NCBI GenBank assembly: GCA_963748985.1
Contig: CAVVKQ010000001.1
Location: forward strand, 124,001-188,000
Source: RPQJ01 sp963748985
GTDB lineage: Bacteria > Pseudomonadota > Gammaproteobacteria > Steroidobacterales > Steroidobacteraceae
Length of the DNA: 64,000 bases
Direction of reading: 5' to 3'
Shown: positions 1-9,135 of the stretch, piece by piece
Position numbering within the stretch: the stretch's first letter is position 1
How the letters are laid out: every line of letters begins with the position of its first letter
The notes under the pieces: generated by a model
What the model was told of the DNA's origin: nothing
What the model saw: the letters and a program-made list of their open reading frames with translations, nothing else
Databases searched by the model: none
Program-made: the position numbers and the translations under genes

Positions 1-2
1 CG

Positions 3-260
3 ATGTCCGTGCAGCTCGTGGGTGTCTATCTGGTGTTCACCACGCTGATCGTGCCCGCGCTGGCGACGTATCGGCACGCGCGCAACCGGCAGCTGCTGCT
101 GGGGTACGCAGTCGCGTTCGCGAGTTATGTCGTTGGGCTCGCCGTCTCGCTGTTTACGGACCTGCCGTCGAGCCCGGTGATCGTCTGGGCGATGGCGGTG
201 CTCGGCATCCTGTTGCACCTGACGGCCCGCGGCAACGGCGAGCAACTGCGCGACGAATGA
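3..260 (+). CDS. Metal ABC transporter permease (ABC-3/ZnuB family), C-terminal part
   Basis: This is the C-terminal 85 residues of an inner-membrane protein whose 5' end lies outside the window. Two long hydrophobic segments are visible (GVYLVFTTLIVPA near residues 6-19, and one near 33-52 followed by the motif TDLPSSPVIV). The order 'VGVYLVF...IVPA' then 'DLPSSPVIV' then a final helix is what the last helices of ABC-3 permeases look like; these move zinc, manganese or iron-type ions with a separate ATPase and binding protein. The short hydrophilic tail ends at a TGA. The partner genes would be upstream and are not seen, so the metal is unknown. The ATG at position 3 is just the first one visible, probably not the real start. 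Confidence 0.6.
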   Translation: MSVQLVGVYLVFTTLIVPALATYRHARNRQLLLGYAVAFASYVVGLAVSLFTDLPSSPVIVWAMAVLGILLHLTARGNGEQLRDE

Positions 261-301
261 CGGTGAGCCGACGCCGTCCCCTGTGCGTCGGTCCCGGGCG
301 A

Positions 302-1645
302 TCACCCGCCGCGCGGCTTGCGGAAACCGTAATACGAACCCACGACGACCGCGAGCGTCAACAGGCTGAAGTAGAACTGGCTCGCAAGCTCGGGCGTCAA
401 CGCCATTGCAATCAGCACTGCGACCATGGCGCCGACCGTCAGGTAGCTGAGCCAGGGGAACAGCCACACGCGCACGGCCTTGGTTTCCGTCTCTGGATGC
501 TGGCGGCGCAGCCGGATGTGCGCGACGGCGGTCATCAGGTACACGAACAGGATTACCGTGCCGGTCGTGCTGATCAGGAAGGCGAAGACCCGGTTCGGCG
601 AGACGATTGCGATGACGACGCCGATCACGCCGACCAGCGAGCCCAGCAGGATCGAGCGCGCGGGCACGCGCTGGGAGTTTACTTCGGCCAGCCAGCGCGG
701 CGCGTCGCCGCGGTCCGCCATTACGTGCAGCACGCGCGAGCAGACGTACACCGCCGAATTCAGGCATGAAAGCACGGCTGTCAGGATGATGAAACTCATC
801 ACCGCGCTGCCCCACTTGAATCCCATGACGTTCAGCGCCAGCGTGAACGGCGATTCGCCCGGCTTGACCATCGGCCATGCGACGACGCAGACGATCAGCC
901 CCAGCGACACCACGTAGAACAGCAGGATGCGCCAGGTGATCGTCGTGGCCATGCGCACCACGGCTTTCTCCGGGTCCTTCGACTCGGCGGCCGCGACGGT
1001 CGTGATCTCCGCTCCCACGAGCGAGAAGAACACCGTCGTTACGGTAGCCACCACCGGCACCCAGCCCTTGGGAGCGAAGCCGCCATGGTCCGTCAGGTTC
1101 GCGAAGGTCGCGCCGTCAGGTGAGGTGAGGCCGAACGCGAAAGCGGCCGCGACGAGGATGAAGGCGATGATCGCCGCCACCTTGATCGACGAAAACCAGA
1201 ACTCGAATTCGCCGTAGGAGCGCGCCGACAGCAGGTTGACCGCCGTCATCACGGCCATCAGCGCCAGGCCGATCTGCCACATCGGCAGGTCGATCCACTG
1301 CTGCAGTATCTGCGCGCCTGCGATCGCTTCGATCGGCACCACGACGATCCAGAAGTACCAGTAGAGCCACCCGGCAATGAACCCGGCAGCGTCGCCGAGG
1401 CCCGCGCGCGAAAACTCGGTGAAGGTCCGCACTCCCGGATGCGTAATGGCCATCTCGCCGAGCATGCGCATCACGATGAAGACGATCGTTCCCGCCAGGA
1501 TGTACGACAGCAGGGCCGCGGGACCGGCCGCCGCGATGGCGGCACTGCTGCCGACGAACAGGCCGGCGCCGATGACGCCGCCGATCGTGATCATCGTGAT
1601 GTGGCGCGGCAGCAGGGTCCGGCTCAGTTCATGCGAATTGGCCAC
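302..1645 (-). CDS. Amino acid permease of the APC superfamily, GabP-like
   Basis: Inner-membrane proton-coupled amino acid transporter of about 447 residues with roughly 12 hydrophobic segments. The N-terminal consensus 'GGVIGAGLFVGSS' and the stretch 'GWLYWYFWIVVVPIEA' followed by 'SYGEFEFWFSSIKV' are closest to the 4-aminobutyrate/aspartate group of the family (GabP, AnsP, AroP relatives), and the length fits. I place the start at the GTG at 1645, because GGAG lies 9 nt upstream and the family N-terminus begins right there; the reading frame stays open to an upstream start at 1708. It is convergent to nothing in particular and divergent from the TRAP binding-protein gene. Substrate specificity is not readable from sequence. 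Confidence 0.88.
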   Translation of the reverse strand: MANSHELSRTLLPRHITMITIGGVIGAGLFVGSSAAIAAAGPAALLSYILAGTIVFIVMRMLGEMAITHPGVRTFTEFSRAGLGDAAGFIAGWLYWYFWIVVVPIEAIAGAQILQQWIDLPMWQIGLALMAVMTAVNLLSARSYGEFEFWFSSIKVAAIIAFILVAAAFAFGLTSPDGATFANLTDHGGFAPKGWVPVVATVTTVFFSLVGAEITTVAAAESKDPEKAVVRMATTITWRILLFYVVSLGLIVCVVAWPMVKPGESPFTLALNVMGFKWGSAVMSFIILTAVLSCLNSAVYVCSRVLHVMADRGDAPRWLAEVNSQRVPARSILLGSLVGVIGVVIAIVSPNRVFAFLISTTGTVILFVYLMTAVAHIRLRRQHPETETKAVRVWLFPWLSYLTVGAMVAVLIAMALTPELASQFYFSLLTLAVVVGSYYGFRKPRGG

Positions 1646-1796
1646 GTGGGGAAGCTCCGGGAACGTCAAAGTGGCGCGCACCGTCCTATGGCGGGTCAGC
1701 GGTGTCAAGTGATCCGCGTCCAGGCGCAGTACGTTGCCGCGTGCGTGCTGCTATCGTGGCGGTCGTCAGCAGGCATCGTCCAGTGAGGAATCGCGC

Positions 1797-2897
1797 GTGA
1801 AACGCAGGTCGTTACTCAAGGCCGCCGTGCTTGGCAGCGCTGCCGCTTTTCCCGCGCCCGCCATCTCCAGGGGCTTGCATGAATGGCGCATGGTCACCAG
1901 CTGGCCCAGGGGACTGCCGGGACTCGGCACGGGTGCCGAGCGGCTCGCGGCGAACATAACCGCCATGAGCGGTGGCCGCCTCACGATCAAGGTGTACTCG
2001 GCCGGCGAACTCGTGCCGGCCCTCGAATGCTTCGGCGCTGTTGCGAACGGCACCGCGCAGATGGGGCACGACGCTGGTTACTACCACACGGGAAAATCGG
2101 AAGGCTGCGCGTTCTTCACGGCCTTCCCGTTCGGTTTCACCATGGGCGAAATGGCGGCGTGGATCAAGCACGGCAACGGCCAGAGGCTCTGGGACGAGCT
2201 CTACGCGCCGTTCGGCCTGCGCGGCTTCCAGGCGGGCAGCACGGGCACGCAGATGTTCGGCTGGTTTCGTCGCGAAATTCGCGGGCTCACCGACCTGCAC
2301 GGGCTCAAGTTCCGGACTCCGGGCAACCAGGGACGCGTGCTGCAGAAGCTCGGCGTCATTCCCGTTTCGCTGCCAGGCGGCGAGATCTTCCCGGCGCTGC
2401 AGTCGGGCGCGATCGACGGTGCCGAATGGGTCGGTCCGTATAACGACCTGGCGCTCGGCTTCTACCAGGTCTGCCGCTACTACTATTCGCCCGGCTACCA
2501 CGAGCCGGGTCCCGCGTTGCAACTCATCGTCAACGAGCAGGCATGGCGTTCGCTGCCGTCCGACCTGCAGGCGATCGTGCGCGCGGCCGCGGATGCCGCG
2601 ACGACCGACATGTACGCGGAGTACACCGCGCAGTCGGGCCCGGCGCTGCGGACGCTCGTGCAGAAGCATGGCGTGATCGTGCGCAGCCTGCCGGAAGACG
2701 TGCTGATCGCGTGCGGCGAGAAGTCGAACGAAGTCCTGAACGAGATTCATGCCGGTGATACGTCGCCGAACCGCATCGTCCGCCGCATCATCGAGGACTT
2801 CCTGGCGTTCCGGAAAGATGTCATACCGTGGACGCGGGTCGGCGAGCAGGCGTTCGTCAATGCACGACGGCTGCCGTTCGAATTCAAGCTGCAATAG
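1797..2897 (+). CDS. TRAP transporter solute-binding protein, DctP family, TakP-like
   Basis: Periplasmic binding protein of 366 residues for a tripartite (TRAP) transporter. The GTG start at 1797 has GAGGA about 8 nt upstream and puts a twin-arginine type signal (KRRSLLKAAV) at the very N-terminus, ending near 'PAPAIS'; the open frame continues further upstream but that part has no family character. The body carries the hallmark segments of the alpha-keto-acid binding protein TakP: 'GGNTG'-like 'AGSTGTQMFGWFRREI', then 'LPGGEIFPALQSGAIDGAEW' and the 'PYNDLALGFYQV...YYYSPGY' block. Likely ligands are therefore 2-oxo acids or similar carboxylates (family knowledge, not shown here). The membrane subunits lie just downstream but on the opposite strand. 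Confidence 0.9.
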   Translation: MKRRSLLKAAVLGSAAAFPAPAISRGLHEWRMVTSWPRGLPGLGTGAERLAANITAMSGGRLTIKVYSAGELVPALECFGAVANGTAQMGHDAGYYHTGKSEGCAFFTAFPFGFTMGEMAAWIKHGNGQRLWDELYAPFGLRGFQAGSTGTQMFGWFRREIRGLTDLHGLKFRTPGNQGRVLQKLGVIPVSLPGGEIFPALQSGAIDGAEWVGPYNDLALGFYQVCRYYYSPGYHEPGPALQLIVNEQAWRSLPSDLQAIVRAAADAATTDMYAEYTAQSGPALRTLVQKHGVIVRSLPEDVLIACGEKSNEVLNEIHAGDTSPNRIVRRIIEDFLAFRKDVIPWTRVGEQAFVNARRLPFEFKLQ

Positions 2898-2968
2898 CCC
2901 AGGAGTACGGCCGTCCCGCTCACCGTTGAACGGCGTGATGTCTCCATTCAGCAGCCGACGAACGCGCC

Positions 2969-4537
2969 CTATTCATTCACGTTGCCGTCGTCCTGCGGGA
3001 ACAGATCCTGCAGGTCGTCCTGGTACGGCCGGGGTGCGTCAGGGGCGGGCGGGTCGAACAGGTCGCTGAAATCGTCCGCCACCGACGAGCCGGACGGTGT
3101 CGTCCGAATGCTCGGGCCGCGGGCGTCCTCCTGCAATGGTGCTGCATCCGCGAACAGCCTGTCAGGCAGGTACGTCGCTAGAGCCGGCATCGCCCAGAGC
3201 AGGCTGATCCCGATCACCTGCAGCGCGACGAAAGGGACCACGCCCCTGTAGATATCGAGCGTCGTGAGCATCTTCCCAGCCACGCCACGCAGGTAGAACA
3301 GCGCGAATCCAAAGGGTGGCGTCAGGAAGCTCGTCTGCAGGTTCACGCCGATCATCACGCCGAGCCAGACTGGATCGACCCCCATCTTGATCAGCGCCGG
3401 CGCCGCGATCGGCACGACGACGAAGATGATCTCGAACGTGTCGAGGAAGAAACCCAGCAGGAAAATCACCAGCATCACGGCGAGCACGGCCGTGAAGGTC
3501 CCGCCCGGCAGTGAAGACAGCGCCGCGTGCACCAGGTTTTCGCCGCCGAGTCCGCGGAATACCAGGCTGAACACGCTCGCACCGAGCAGGATCACGAACA
3601 CCATCGAACTGATCGTCAGCGTCGTCCGCATCACCTCGCGCAGGATCGGCAGGTTGAAGCTGCGGTTGGCCGCGGCAAGCAGCATCGCGCCGACCGCACC
3701 CACGGACGCGGATTCCGTGGGCGTCGCGACACCGGCCAGGATGGAGCCGAGCACGGACAGGATCAGCAGCAGAGGTGGCACCAGCGCCTTGACGACGCGG
3801 CCAGCGAGCCCGGCGCGCTGGACGTCGTTCATTTCCAGAGGTGGGCACGATTCCGGATCGAGGATCGATTTCGCCAGGATCCACAGCAGGTACAGGCCCA
3901 CCAGCACCAGGCCCGGCAACATGGCACCGGCAAACAACTGCCCGACTGAAATTGGATCCGGTGACAGGTTGCCGAGTTCGAGCTGCGCCTGCTGGTTGGC
4001 GCCCTGCAGGATGTCGCCGACGAAGATCAGCACCGTCGACGGCGGAATGATCTGGCCCAGCGTGCCTGCCGCACAGATCGTGCCGGCGGCGAGTTTCGGG
4101 TCGTAGCCCGCACGCATCATCGCGGGCAGCGACAGCAATCCCATCGTCACGACGGTGGCGCCGACGATTCCCGTCGACGCCGCGAGCAGCGCTCCCACGA
4201 TCACCACGGAATACCCGAGGCCGCCGCGCAACGATCCGAACAGCTCGCCCATGGTCGTGAGCAAGGCTTCAGCGATCTTCGAGCGTTCCAGCATCACGCC
4301 CATGAACACGAATAGCGGCACGGCCACCAGCGTCTCGTTGGTCATCGTGCCGAAGTAGCGTCCGACCAGGGCGGAAAGAATCGCGACGTCGAACACGCCA
4401 AGCACGATCCCTGCCGTCGCGAAGATCAGCCCGACGCCGGCGAGGGTGAACGCAACCGGGTAGCCGAGCAGCACGGCGCCAATCGTCGTCGCGAACATTG
4501 CGATTGCGAGCACTTCGCCGATCAGGACGGTGCTCAT
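2969..4537 (-). CDS. TRAP transporter large permease, DctM family
   Basis: Large membrane subunit (522 residues) that carries the Na+-coupled translocation path of a TRAP transporter. It is hydrophobic throughout, with DctM signatures such as 'LVAVPLFVFMGVMLERS' near residue 75, 'GTLGQIIPPSTVLIFVGDI' near 157 and 'TPTESASVGAVGA' near 270. It is longer than a usual 425-440-residue DctM, partly through a loop around residues 220-245 and partly through a hydrophilic, acidic C-terminal tail of about 67 residues that has two similar motifs (DDFSDLF and DDLQDLF). It follows the small subunit with a 24-nt gap, so the two are co-transcribed. Confidence 0.92.
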   Translation of the reverse strand: MSTVLIGEVLAIAMFATTIGAVLLGYPVAFTLAGVGLIFATAGIVLGVFDVAILSALVGRYFGTMTNETLVAVPLFVFMGVMLERSKIAEALLTTMGELFGSLRGGLGYSVVIVGALLAASTGIVGATVVTMGLLSLPAMMRAGYDPKLAAGTICAAGTLGQIIPPSTVLIFVGDILQGANQQAQLELGNLSPDPISVGQLFAGAMLPGLVLVGLYLLWILAKSILDPESCPPLEMNDVQRAGLAGRVVKALVPPLLLILSVLGSILAGVATPTESASVGAVGAMLLAAANRSFNLPILREVMRTTLTISSMVFVILLGASVFSLVFRGLGGENLVHAALSSLPGGTFTAVLAVMLVIFLLGFFLDTFEIIFVVVPIAAPALIKMGVDPVWLGVMIGVNLQTSFLTPPFGFALFYLRGVAGKMLTTLDIYRGVVPFVALQVIGISLLWAMPALATYLPDRLFADAAPLQEDARGPSIRTTPSGSSVADDFSDLFDPPAPDAPRPYQDDLQDLFPQDDGNVNE

Positions 4538-4561
4538 TGCCAGGCCCCGCTGTCGCTGCGC

Positions 4562-5113
4562 TTACAGGCGCTCATCGGTCACCTTGTCCTCGTCGTGATC
4601 GACGAGCGGATGGCCGGTCAGGTACATCGAGCGCCGCGCGATCAGCGCCAGCCCCTGCAGGAACAGCAGCGCGCACAGCACCCACAGCAGCGACTTCAGC
4701 AGGTACAGCCCGGGCATTCCGTCCGCCGTGGCGGAGGATTCGCGGATGCCCCAGGACGACAGCACGAACGGCGCTGAGGTTACGGCCAGGATCGCGAGCC
4801 ACGGAAACAGGAGGAACACCGTGCCGAGGATGTCGACCCACGCCTTGCCGCGGTCGCCGAGCCTGCCATACATCACGTCGACGTTGACGTGCCCGCGATG
4901 CAGCATCGTGTAGCCGGCGCCGGCCATGAAGACCGCGGCGTGCTGCCAGACGTAGAGTTCCTGCATCCACGGGAACCCGAGATTGAAAGCGTAGCGCAGC
5001 ACGACGACGGCGAAGCACGTGAGCACGCAGCCGAGCGTCAGCCAGGCGACGGTGCGGCCGATCCATTCGTTCAATGCATCGACGCCCTTGATGAAGCGGT
5101 GGAGGAAATTCAT
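4562..5113 (-). CDS. TRAP transporter small permease, DctQ family
   Basis: Small four-helix membrane subunit (183 residues) that pairs with the DctM protein encoded next. Helices are seen around residues 17-38, 51-70 ('LYVWQHAAVFMAGAGYTML'), 90-110 and 128-150. The family pattern 'RYAFNLGFPWMQEL' near residue 40 and 'RGHVNVDVMYGRL' near 72 are present. The ATG at 5113 (MNFLHRFIKG) is chosen because everything upstream in the open frame is arginine-rich and unlike the family. It sits 86 nt downstream of the flavodoxin-like gene on the same strand. Confidence 0.88.
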   Translation of the reverse strand: MNFLHRFIKGVDALNEWIGRTVAWLTLGCVLTCFAVVVLRYAFNLGFPWMQELYVWQHAAVFMAGAGYTMLHRGHVNVDVMYGRLGDRGKAWVDILGTVFLLFPWLAILAVTSAPFVLSSWGIRESSATADGMPGLYLLKSLLWVLCALLFLQGLALIARRSMYLTGHPLVDHDEDKVTDERL

Positions 5114-5199
5114 CGTGACGGTTCGTGTAGCCAGGGGTGCGGGCCGCAGCTCATGGCGGCGGAGCATCGCACAAATGCCACGGGTGCAGCGTGCACGAC

Positions 5200-5691
5200 C
5201 TAGAACAGGCCCAGCCCCAGACCAGCCGCCAGCGTTCCGCCGAGTTCCTCGCAACGCTGCTGGTCCGCAGGTTCGATGACCTTGGTCCGCAGGATGTCCG
5301 CTGGAGCCTGCGCATGGGTGATGACGAGCACCGGCGGCGCGACTGGCTTGAGTCGCCAGCCGAGCGCGATGCGTTCGAGCTGGCGGATCGCGCCCTGGCC
5401 GTCACTGCCCGCGCAGACCATCACTGCGTAGGGCCTGCCGTTTATCCGATCGAGCGCGGCATAGTAGGTACGGTCGAAGAAGTCCTTCATCAGGCCGCTC
5501 ATCGAGGCCAGGTTCTCGGGCGTGGCGAAGAGGTAGCCGTCGGCGCCCAGCACGTCGTCCGGCTGCGCGTCCTGCGCGTGGACCAGCACCGTGCGCACGG
5601 CGGGTTCCACCGCGGCACCTCGAACCGCGGCCTCGGCCATCTGCCGCGTGCCGCCCGTCATCGAGTGGTAGACGATCAACAGGGTTTTCAA
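5200..5691 (-). CDS. Flavodoxin-like / NAD(P)H-dependent FMN oxidoreductase family protein
   Basis: Predicted cytoplasmic FMN protein of 163 residues. The N-terminus forms the first strand and phosphate-binding loop of the flavodoxin fold (LLIVYHSMTGGTRQMAEA), and the second FMN loop is represented by 'YLFATPENLASMSGLMKDFF', which is the WrbA/flavodoxin-family pattern for binding the isoalloxazine ring. The final third (PAPPVLVITHAQ) forms the last strand. Such proteins are electron carriers or quinone/azo reductases; which one cannot be told. It lies upstream of the TRAP membrane genes on the same strand, possibly in the same transcript. Confidence 0.75.
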   Translation of the reverse strand: MKTLLIVYHSMTGGTRQMAEAAVRGAAVEPAVRTVLVHAQDAQPDDVLGADGYLFATPENLASMSGLMKDFFDRTYYAALDRINGRPYAVMVCAGSDGQGAIRQLERIALGWRLKPVAPPVLVITHAQAPADILRTKVIEPADQQRCEELGGTLAAGLGLGLF

Positions 5692-5799
5692 GTTGACTCT
5701 CGCGCTTACCGACGAAGCGATGGCTGGCGGACATACGTCAACCGGACCGTCGGTCCATTCTAGCGAGGCCGAGGTAGATCGAGGTGGGAGTCGCCTGGA

Positions 5800-7017
5800 T
5801 CAGTCCAGGCCCGTGCAGTTGGCGTAGAAGGTGGTCGTGGCGGGCCAGTCGCTGAACACGGCGCGCACGTGGACCTGGCGTGCCAGGACGTCGAGCACCT
5901 TCAGCACGTCACTGTCACTGCGCAAGGCGGTGTCGACAGTCTGGTAATACCAGCCGTTCTGGCCGGCGGCGAGCGGGCCGGAGCGCTCCAGGCTCCATGT
6001 GACCAATTCGAGTCCGGCTGCCTGAGCAGCGCGCGCGCCTGGTGAAGGGACGATAGCTCCGCGGTCGTCGAGCGCCAGCAGGGCGAACAGCGGCGGCGCC
6101 CAGATGCGGACGCCTTGCGCATGCAGCCGTTCGAACTCGGCGGCGCCGGGCAACTGGCCTGAGCTTTCGGCATCCTCGAGGTAGACCGCCTGGCGGCCGA
6201 AGTCGGGTTCACGCGCAATCCAGTAAAGGATGTCGGGCAGATTGAACGACTGTGGCCAGACAGCGCGTGGCGGCACGCCCGCCGCCTTGTAGTCATCGAT
6301 CAGGCGTTGCGCGAACTGCTGCTGGCTCATGCCGTCGTAGGGCATGGCGACGACCGGCTGCTTCAATTCAGGGACCATCTGCACGCCCAGTTGCCGGAAC
6401 AGCGCAATGCTGTCCGCGTGCGACATCAGGGTGCCGGTGCTGGGGCCCAGGACGTCAGCCGCCGATTTGCCGCCCCACACGTACTCTTCGACCGTTCGCG
6501 CTCGTGGATCGAAGCCGTCGCGCTTGCCGCGCAGCGTGCGGAACTCGGCAAGCGTGATGTCGCTGGTGCGGCATTCCGCCGTGGCTGGCGTGAGCAACCC
6601 GCCTTGGGGCCCGAACTGCGCCGGGCGAAAAGGCTCTTTACAGCGTGCAGCGAGCGGCGTCAGCAGGATGTCCGTCGTCGTGTGCAGGTCGTCCTGCGCG
6701 TGGCGGCAGACGAGCTGCTTGTCGCGAGTGAACGTGACGTCGCATTCGATGATTCCCGCACCCATCGCCGCGGCGGCGACGTACGACTCGCGCGTGTGTT
6801 CCGGATAGTGCAGCGGTGCGCCGCGATGGCCAAGCGAGAACGACGAGCGGCGAACCGGATCGTCGATGCAGGCCGCCAGCTCCCGTTTCAAGGGGCCGTC
6901 CTCGAGGCCGGCGACGAGCGCAACCGGCCGTGGATCCGGGCGCAGCGCGACTACGTCCGCGGCGTTCGCTGAGAGCGAGACCGATGCGGCGATGAGCAAG
7001 GTCGCGTATCGATGCAT
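5800..7017 (-). CDS. Glycerophosphodiester phosphodiesterase, GlpQ-like
   Basis: Secreted or periplasmic enzyme (405 residues) predicted to split glycerophosphodiesters into glycerol 3-phosphate and an alcohol. An N-terminal signal peptide ends around 'SLSANA|ADV' (residue 19-20). The catalytic GDPD signature is clear: 'LGHRGAPLHYPEHT' near residue 63, with the first His and the Glu of 'PEHT', followed by 'ECDVTFTRDKQLVCRHAQD' near residue 93, which supplies the metal-binding Glu/Asp and second His. The length is greater than for the bacterial UgpQ type (about 250), and the inserted loops around 110-175 resemble the secreted GlpQ branch. The product would feed GlpK/GlpD-type metabolism encoded 27 kb further on. 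It is divergent from mtnP. Confidence 0.88.
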   Translation of the reverse strand: MHRYATLLIAASVSLSANAADVVALRPDPRPVALVAGLEDGPLKRELAACIDDPVRRSSFSLGHRGAPLHYPEHTRESYVAAAAMGAGIIECDVTFTRDKQLVCRHAQDDLHTTTDILLTPLAARCKEPFRPAQFGPQGGLLTPATAECRTSDITLAEFRTLRGKRDGFDPRARTVEEYVWGGKSAADVLGPSTGTLMSHADSIALFRQLGVQMVPELKQPVVAMPYDGMSQQQFAQRLIDDYKAAGVPPRAVWPQSFNLPDILYWIAREPDFGRQAVYLEDAESSGQLPGAAEFERLHAQGVRIWAPPLFALLALDDRGAIVPSPGARAAQAAGLELVTWSLERSGPLAAGQNGWYYQTVDTALRSDSDVLKVLDVLARQVHVRAVFSDWPATTTFYANCTGLD

Positions 7018-7134
7018 GGCGGCTGTCCCGTGGCTGGAGGATTCATGGTCTCATGGGAGTACGCGGAAAACCCGGTTCCCGATGGCGCGTGGTCTCGTTT
7101 AGTCTGCGGCGTACGGGGCGACAGGGTGGCAGGC

Positions 7135-8013
7135 ATGGCAAAGGCAATTCTGGGGATCATCGGCGGGTCGGGCATCTACGATCTACCCGGCATCGAGGAC
7201 GTGCGCGAGCAGGCGGTCCAGACGCCGTGGGGCGAGCCGTCCGACAGGTTGTGCGTCGGACGCGTCGGGACGACCAGGGTCGTGTTCCTGCCGCGGCACG
7301 GGCGCGGCCACCGCATTCCGCCCCACGAGATCAACTACCGCGCAAACGTCGACGCCATGAAGCAGCTCGGCGTGACGGACCTGGTGTCGTTCTCTGCGTG
7401 CGGCTCGTACCGGGAAGCCTTGAGCCCGGGGACGTTCGTGCTGGTCGACAACTTCGTCGATCGCACCGTGCACCGCGCCAGCACGTACTTCGGTACCGGC
7501 TGCGTCGCGCACGTGTCGCTGGCGCATCCGGTGGGACCGGCGCTGCAGGACCGCATCGAACGGGCCGTGCAGGCCGAGGGTATTCCCTACCAGCGCGGCG
7601 GCGTGGCCGTCTGCATGGAAGGTCCGCAGTTTTCGACTTTGCCGGAATCGCTGACGTACCAGCAGCTCGGCTACGACGTCATTCACATGACGTCGATGCC
7701 CGAAGCCAAGCTGGCACGCGAAGCCGAGATCACCTATGCGGTGATTGCCATGGTGACCGATTACGACTGCTGGCACGAAGTGCATGGCGCCGTCGACGTC
7801 GCGAGCCTGCTGCGCGTGATGGCGGAGAATAACGGCAAGGCGCAGCGCGTGTTCGCGCGGCTGGCGCAGGATTTTCCGGCGGAGCGTGTGCCGTGTCCTG
7901 TGGGTTCCGACCGAGCGCTCGACGGCGCGATCCTCACGCACCCGAGCGTCCGCGATCCCGCGCTCGTCGCGAAACTGCAGACGGTCGCGGGTCGCGTGCT
8001 GCGGCCCGCCTGA
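7135..8013 (+). CDS. mtnP: S-methyl-5'-thioadenosine phosphorylase (MtnP/MTAP family)
   Basis: Cytoplasmic phosphorylase (292 residues) that cleaves methylthioadenosine, and in some bacteria 5'-deoxyadenosine, to adenine and the 1-phosphosugar. The N-terminus 'LGIIGGSGIYDLPGI' is the phosphate-binding start of the PNP/MTAP family; 'LPRHGRGHRIPPHEINYRAN' follows near residue 61, 'CMEGPQFSTLPES' near 160 and 'MTSMPEAKLAREAEI' near 184, then 'TDYDCWH', the MTAP-type base-binding region. The ATG at 7135 is used because the family N-terminus starts there; the frame is open further upstream without support. It is 13 nt from mtnA. Confidence 0.93.
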   Translation: MAKAILGIIGGSGIYDLPGIEDVREQAVQTPWGEPSDRLCVGRVGTTRVVFLPRHGRGHRIPPHEINYRANVDAMKQLGVTDLVSFSACGSYREALSPGTFVLVDNFVDRTVHRASTYFGTGCVAHVSLAHPVGPALQDRIERAVQAEGIPYQRGGVAVCMEGPQFSTLPESLTYQQLGYDVIHMTSMPEAKLAREAEITYAVIAMVTDYDCWHEVHGAVDVASLLRVMAENNGKAQRVFARLAQDFPAERVPCPVGSDRALDGAILTHPSVRDPALVAKLQTVAGRVLRPA

Positions 8014-8026
8014 TCCGGTCGCGCGC

Positions 8027-9124
8027 ATGCGGGTCAACGGCCAGTCCTTCCGGACGATCTGGCGGGCCGACGCCAGCGGCGACGTCGCGGTGATCGACCA
8101 GACGTTGCTGCCATTTGCCTTCGAAGTGCGCACGCTGCGCCACGTCGAGGATGCTGCAACCGCCATCCGCAACATGGTCGTGCGCGGTGCGCCGTTGATT
8201 GGCGTGACGGCGGCCTACGGCGTGGCGCTGGCGCTGCGCGAACATCCAGGCGACGACAGCCTCGCGGCCGCCATCGAGACACTGGTTGCGACGCGACCCA
8301 CCGCGGTCAACCTGCGCTGGGCGGCGGAGCGCATGCGACGCGTCGTGGCAGAGTTACCGCCCGCCGAACGGGCTGCACGCGCCTACGCTGAGGCCGCAGC
8401 GATCGCCGAGGAAGACGTCGCGTCGTGTGCGGCGATCGGGCGTCACGGGCTCGGCCTGCTGCGTGATCTGGCGCACGACCGGGGCTGCGAGCGCATCAAC
8501 GTCCTCACGCATTGCAACGCTGGCTGGCTCGCCTGCGTTGATTGGGGCACCGCACTCGCGCCCGTTTACGCGGCGCACGAGGCCGGCCTGCCCGTGCACG
8601 TCTATGTCGACGAAACACGGCCGCGCAGCCAGGGTGCTTTCCTGACGGCATTCGAGCTCGGCGCACATGGCGTGCCGTACACGGTGATTGCCGACAATGC
8701 TGGCGGTCACCTGCTGCAACAGGGCGAGATCGACGTCTGTATCGTCGGCAGCGACCGGACGACAGCGACGGGCGACGTCGCCAACAAGATCGGCACGTAC
8801 CTCAAGGCGCTCGCCGCGCGTGACAACGGCGTGCCGTTCTATGCGGCGCTGCCGTTCTCGACGATCGACTGGACGCTCGAAGACGGGGTGCGCCAGGTGC
8901 CGATCGAGGAACGATCCGCGCGGGAAGTGACCCACATGCGTGGGCGCACGCCCAGCGGCAACCTCGAGGAAGTGGAGGTCGTCGCACCGGGTAGTCACGT
9001 GCGAAATCCGGGATTCGACGTCACGCCCGCGCGACTGGTCACCGGGATCATCACCGAGCGCGGCGTGGCGACTGCGAGCAGGGCAGGCCTGGCTGCTTTG
9101 TATTCCGAGCACGAAAGACACTGA
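8027..9124 (+). CDS. mtnA: S-methyl-5-thioribose-1-phosphate isomerase
   Basis: Cytoplasmic aldose-ketose isomerase (365 residues) converting methylthioribose 1-phosphate to methylthioribulose 1-phosphate; the enzyme also handles 5-deoxyribose 1-phosphate in some organisms. It belongs to the eIF2B-alpha fold family. Visible signatures are 'NMVVRGAPLIGVTAAYG' near residue 48, the catalytic Cys in 'THCNAGWLA' near 161, and the catalytic Asp in 'VGSDRTTATGDVANKIGTY' near 242. The ATG at 8027 follows the mtnP stop by 13 nt; the frame also runs back into mtnP without family similarity. Between mtnP and the aldolase, the gene order defines a salvage operon. Confidence 0.95.
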   Translation: MRVNGQSFRTIWRADASGDVAVIDQTLLPFAFEVRTLRHVEDAATAIRNMVVRGAPLIGVTAAYGVALALREHPGDDSLAAAIETLVATRPTAVNLRWAAERMRRVVAELPPAERAARAYAEAAAIAEEDVASCAAIGRHGLGLLRDLAHDRGCERINVLTHCNAGWLACVDWGTALAPVYAAHEAGLPVHVYVDETRPRSQGAFLTAFELGAHGVPYTVIADNAGGHLLQQGEIDVCIVGSDRTTATGDVANKIGTYLKALAARDNGVPFYAALPFSTIDWTLEDGVRQVPIEERSAREVTHMRGRTPSGNLEEVEVVAPGSHVRNPGFDVTPARLVTGIITERGVATASRAGLAALYSEHERH

Positions 9125-9135
9125 GGACGGAGCGC

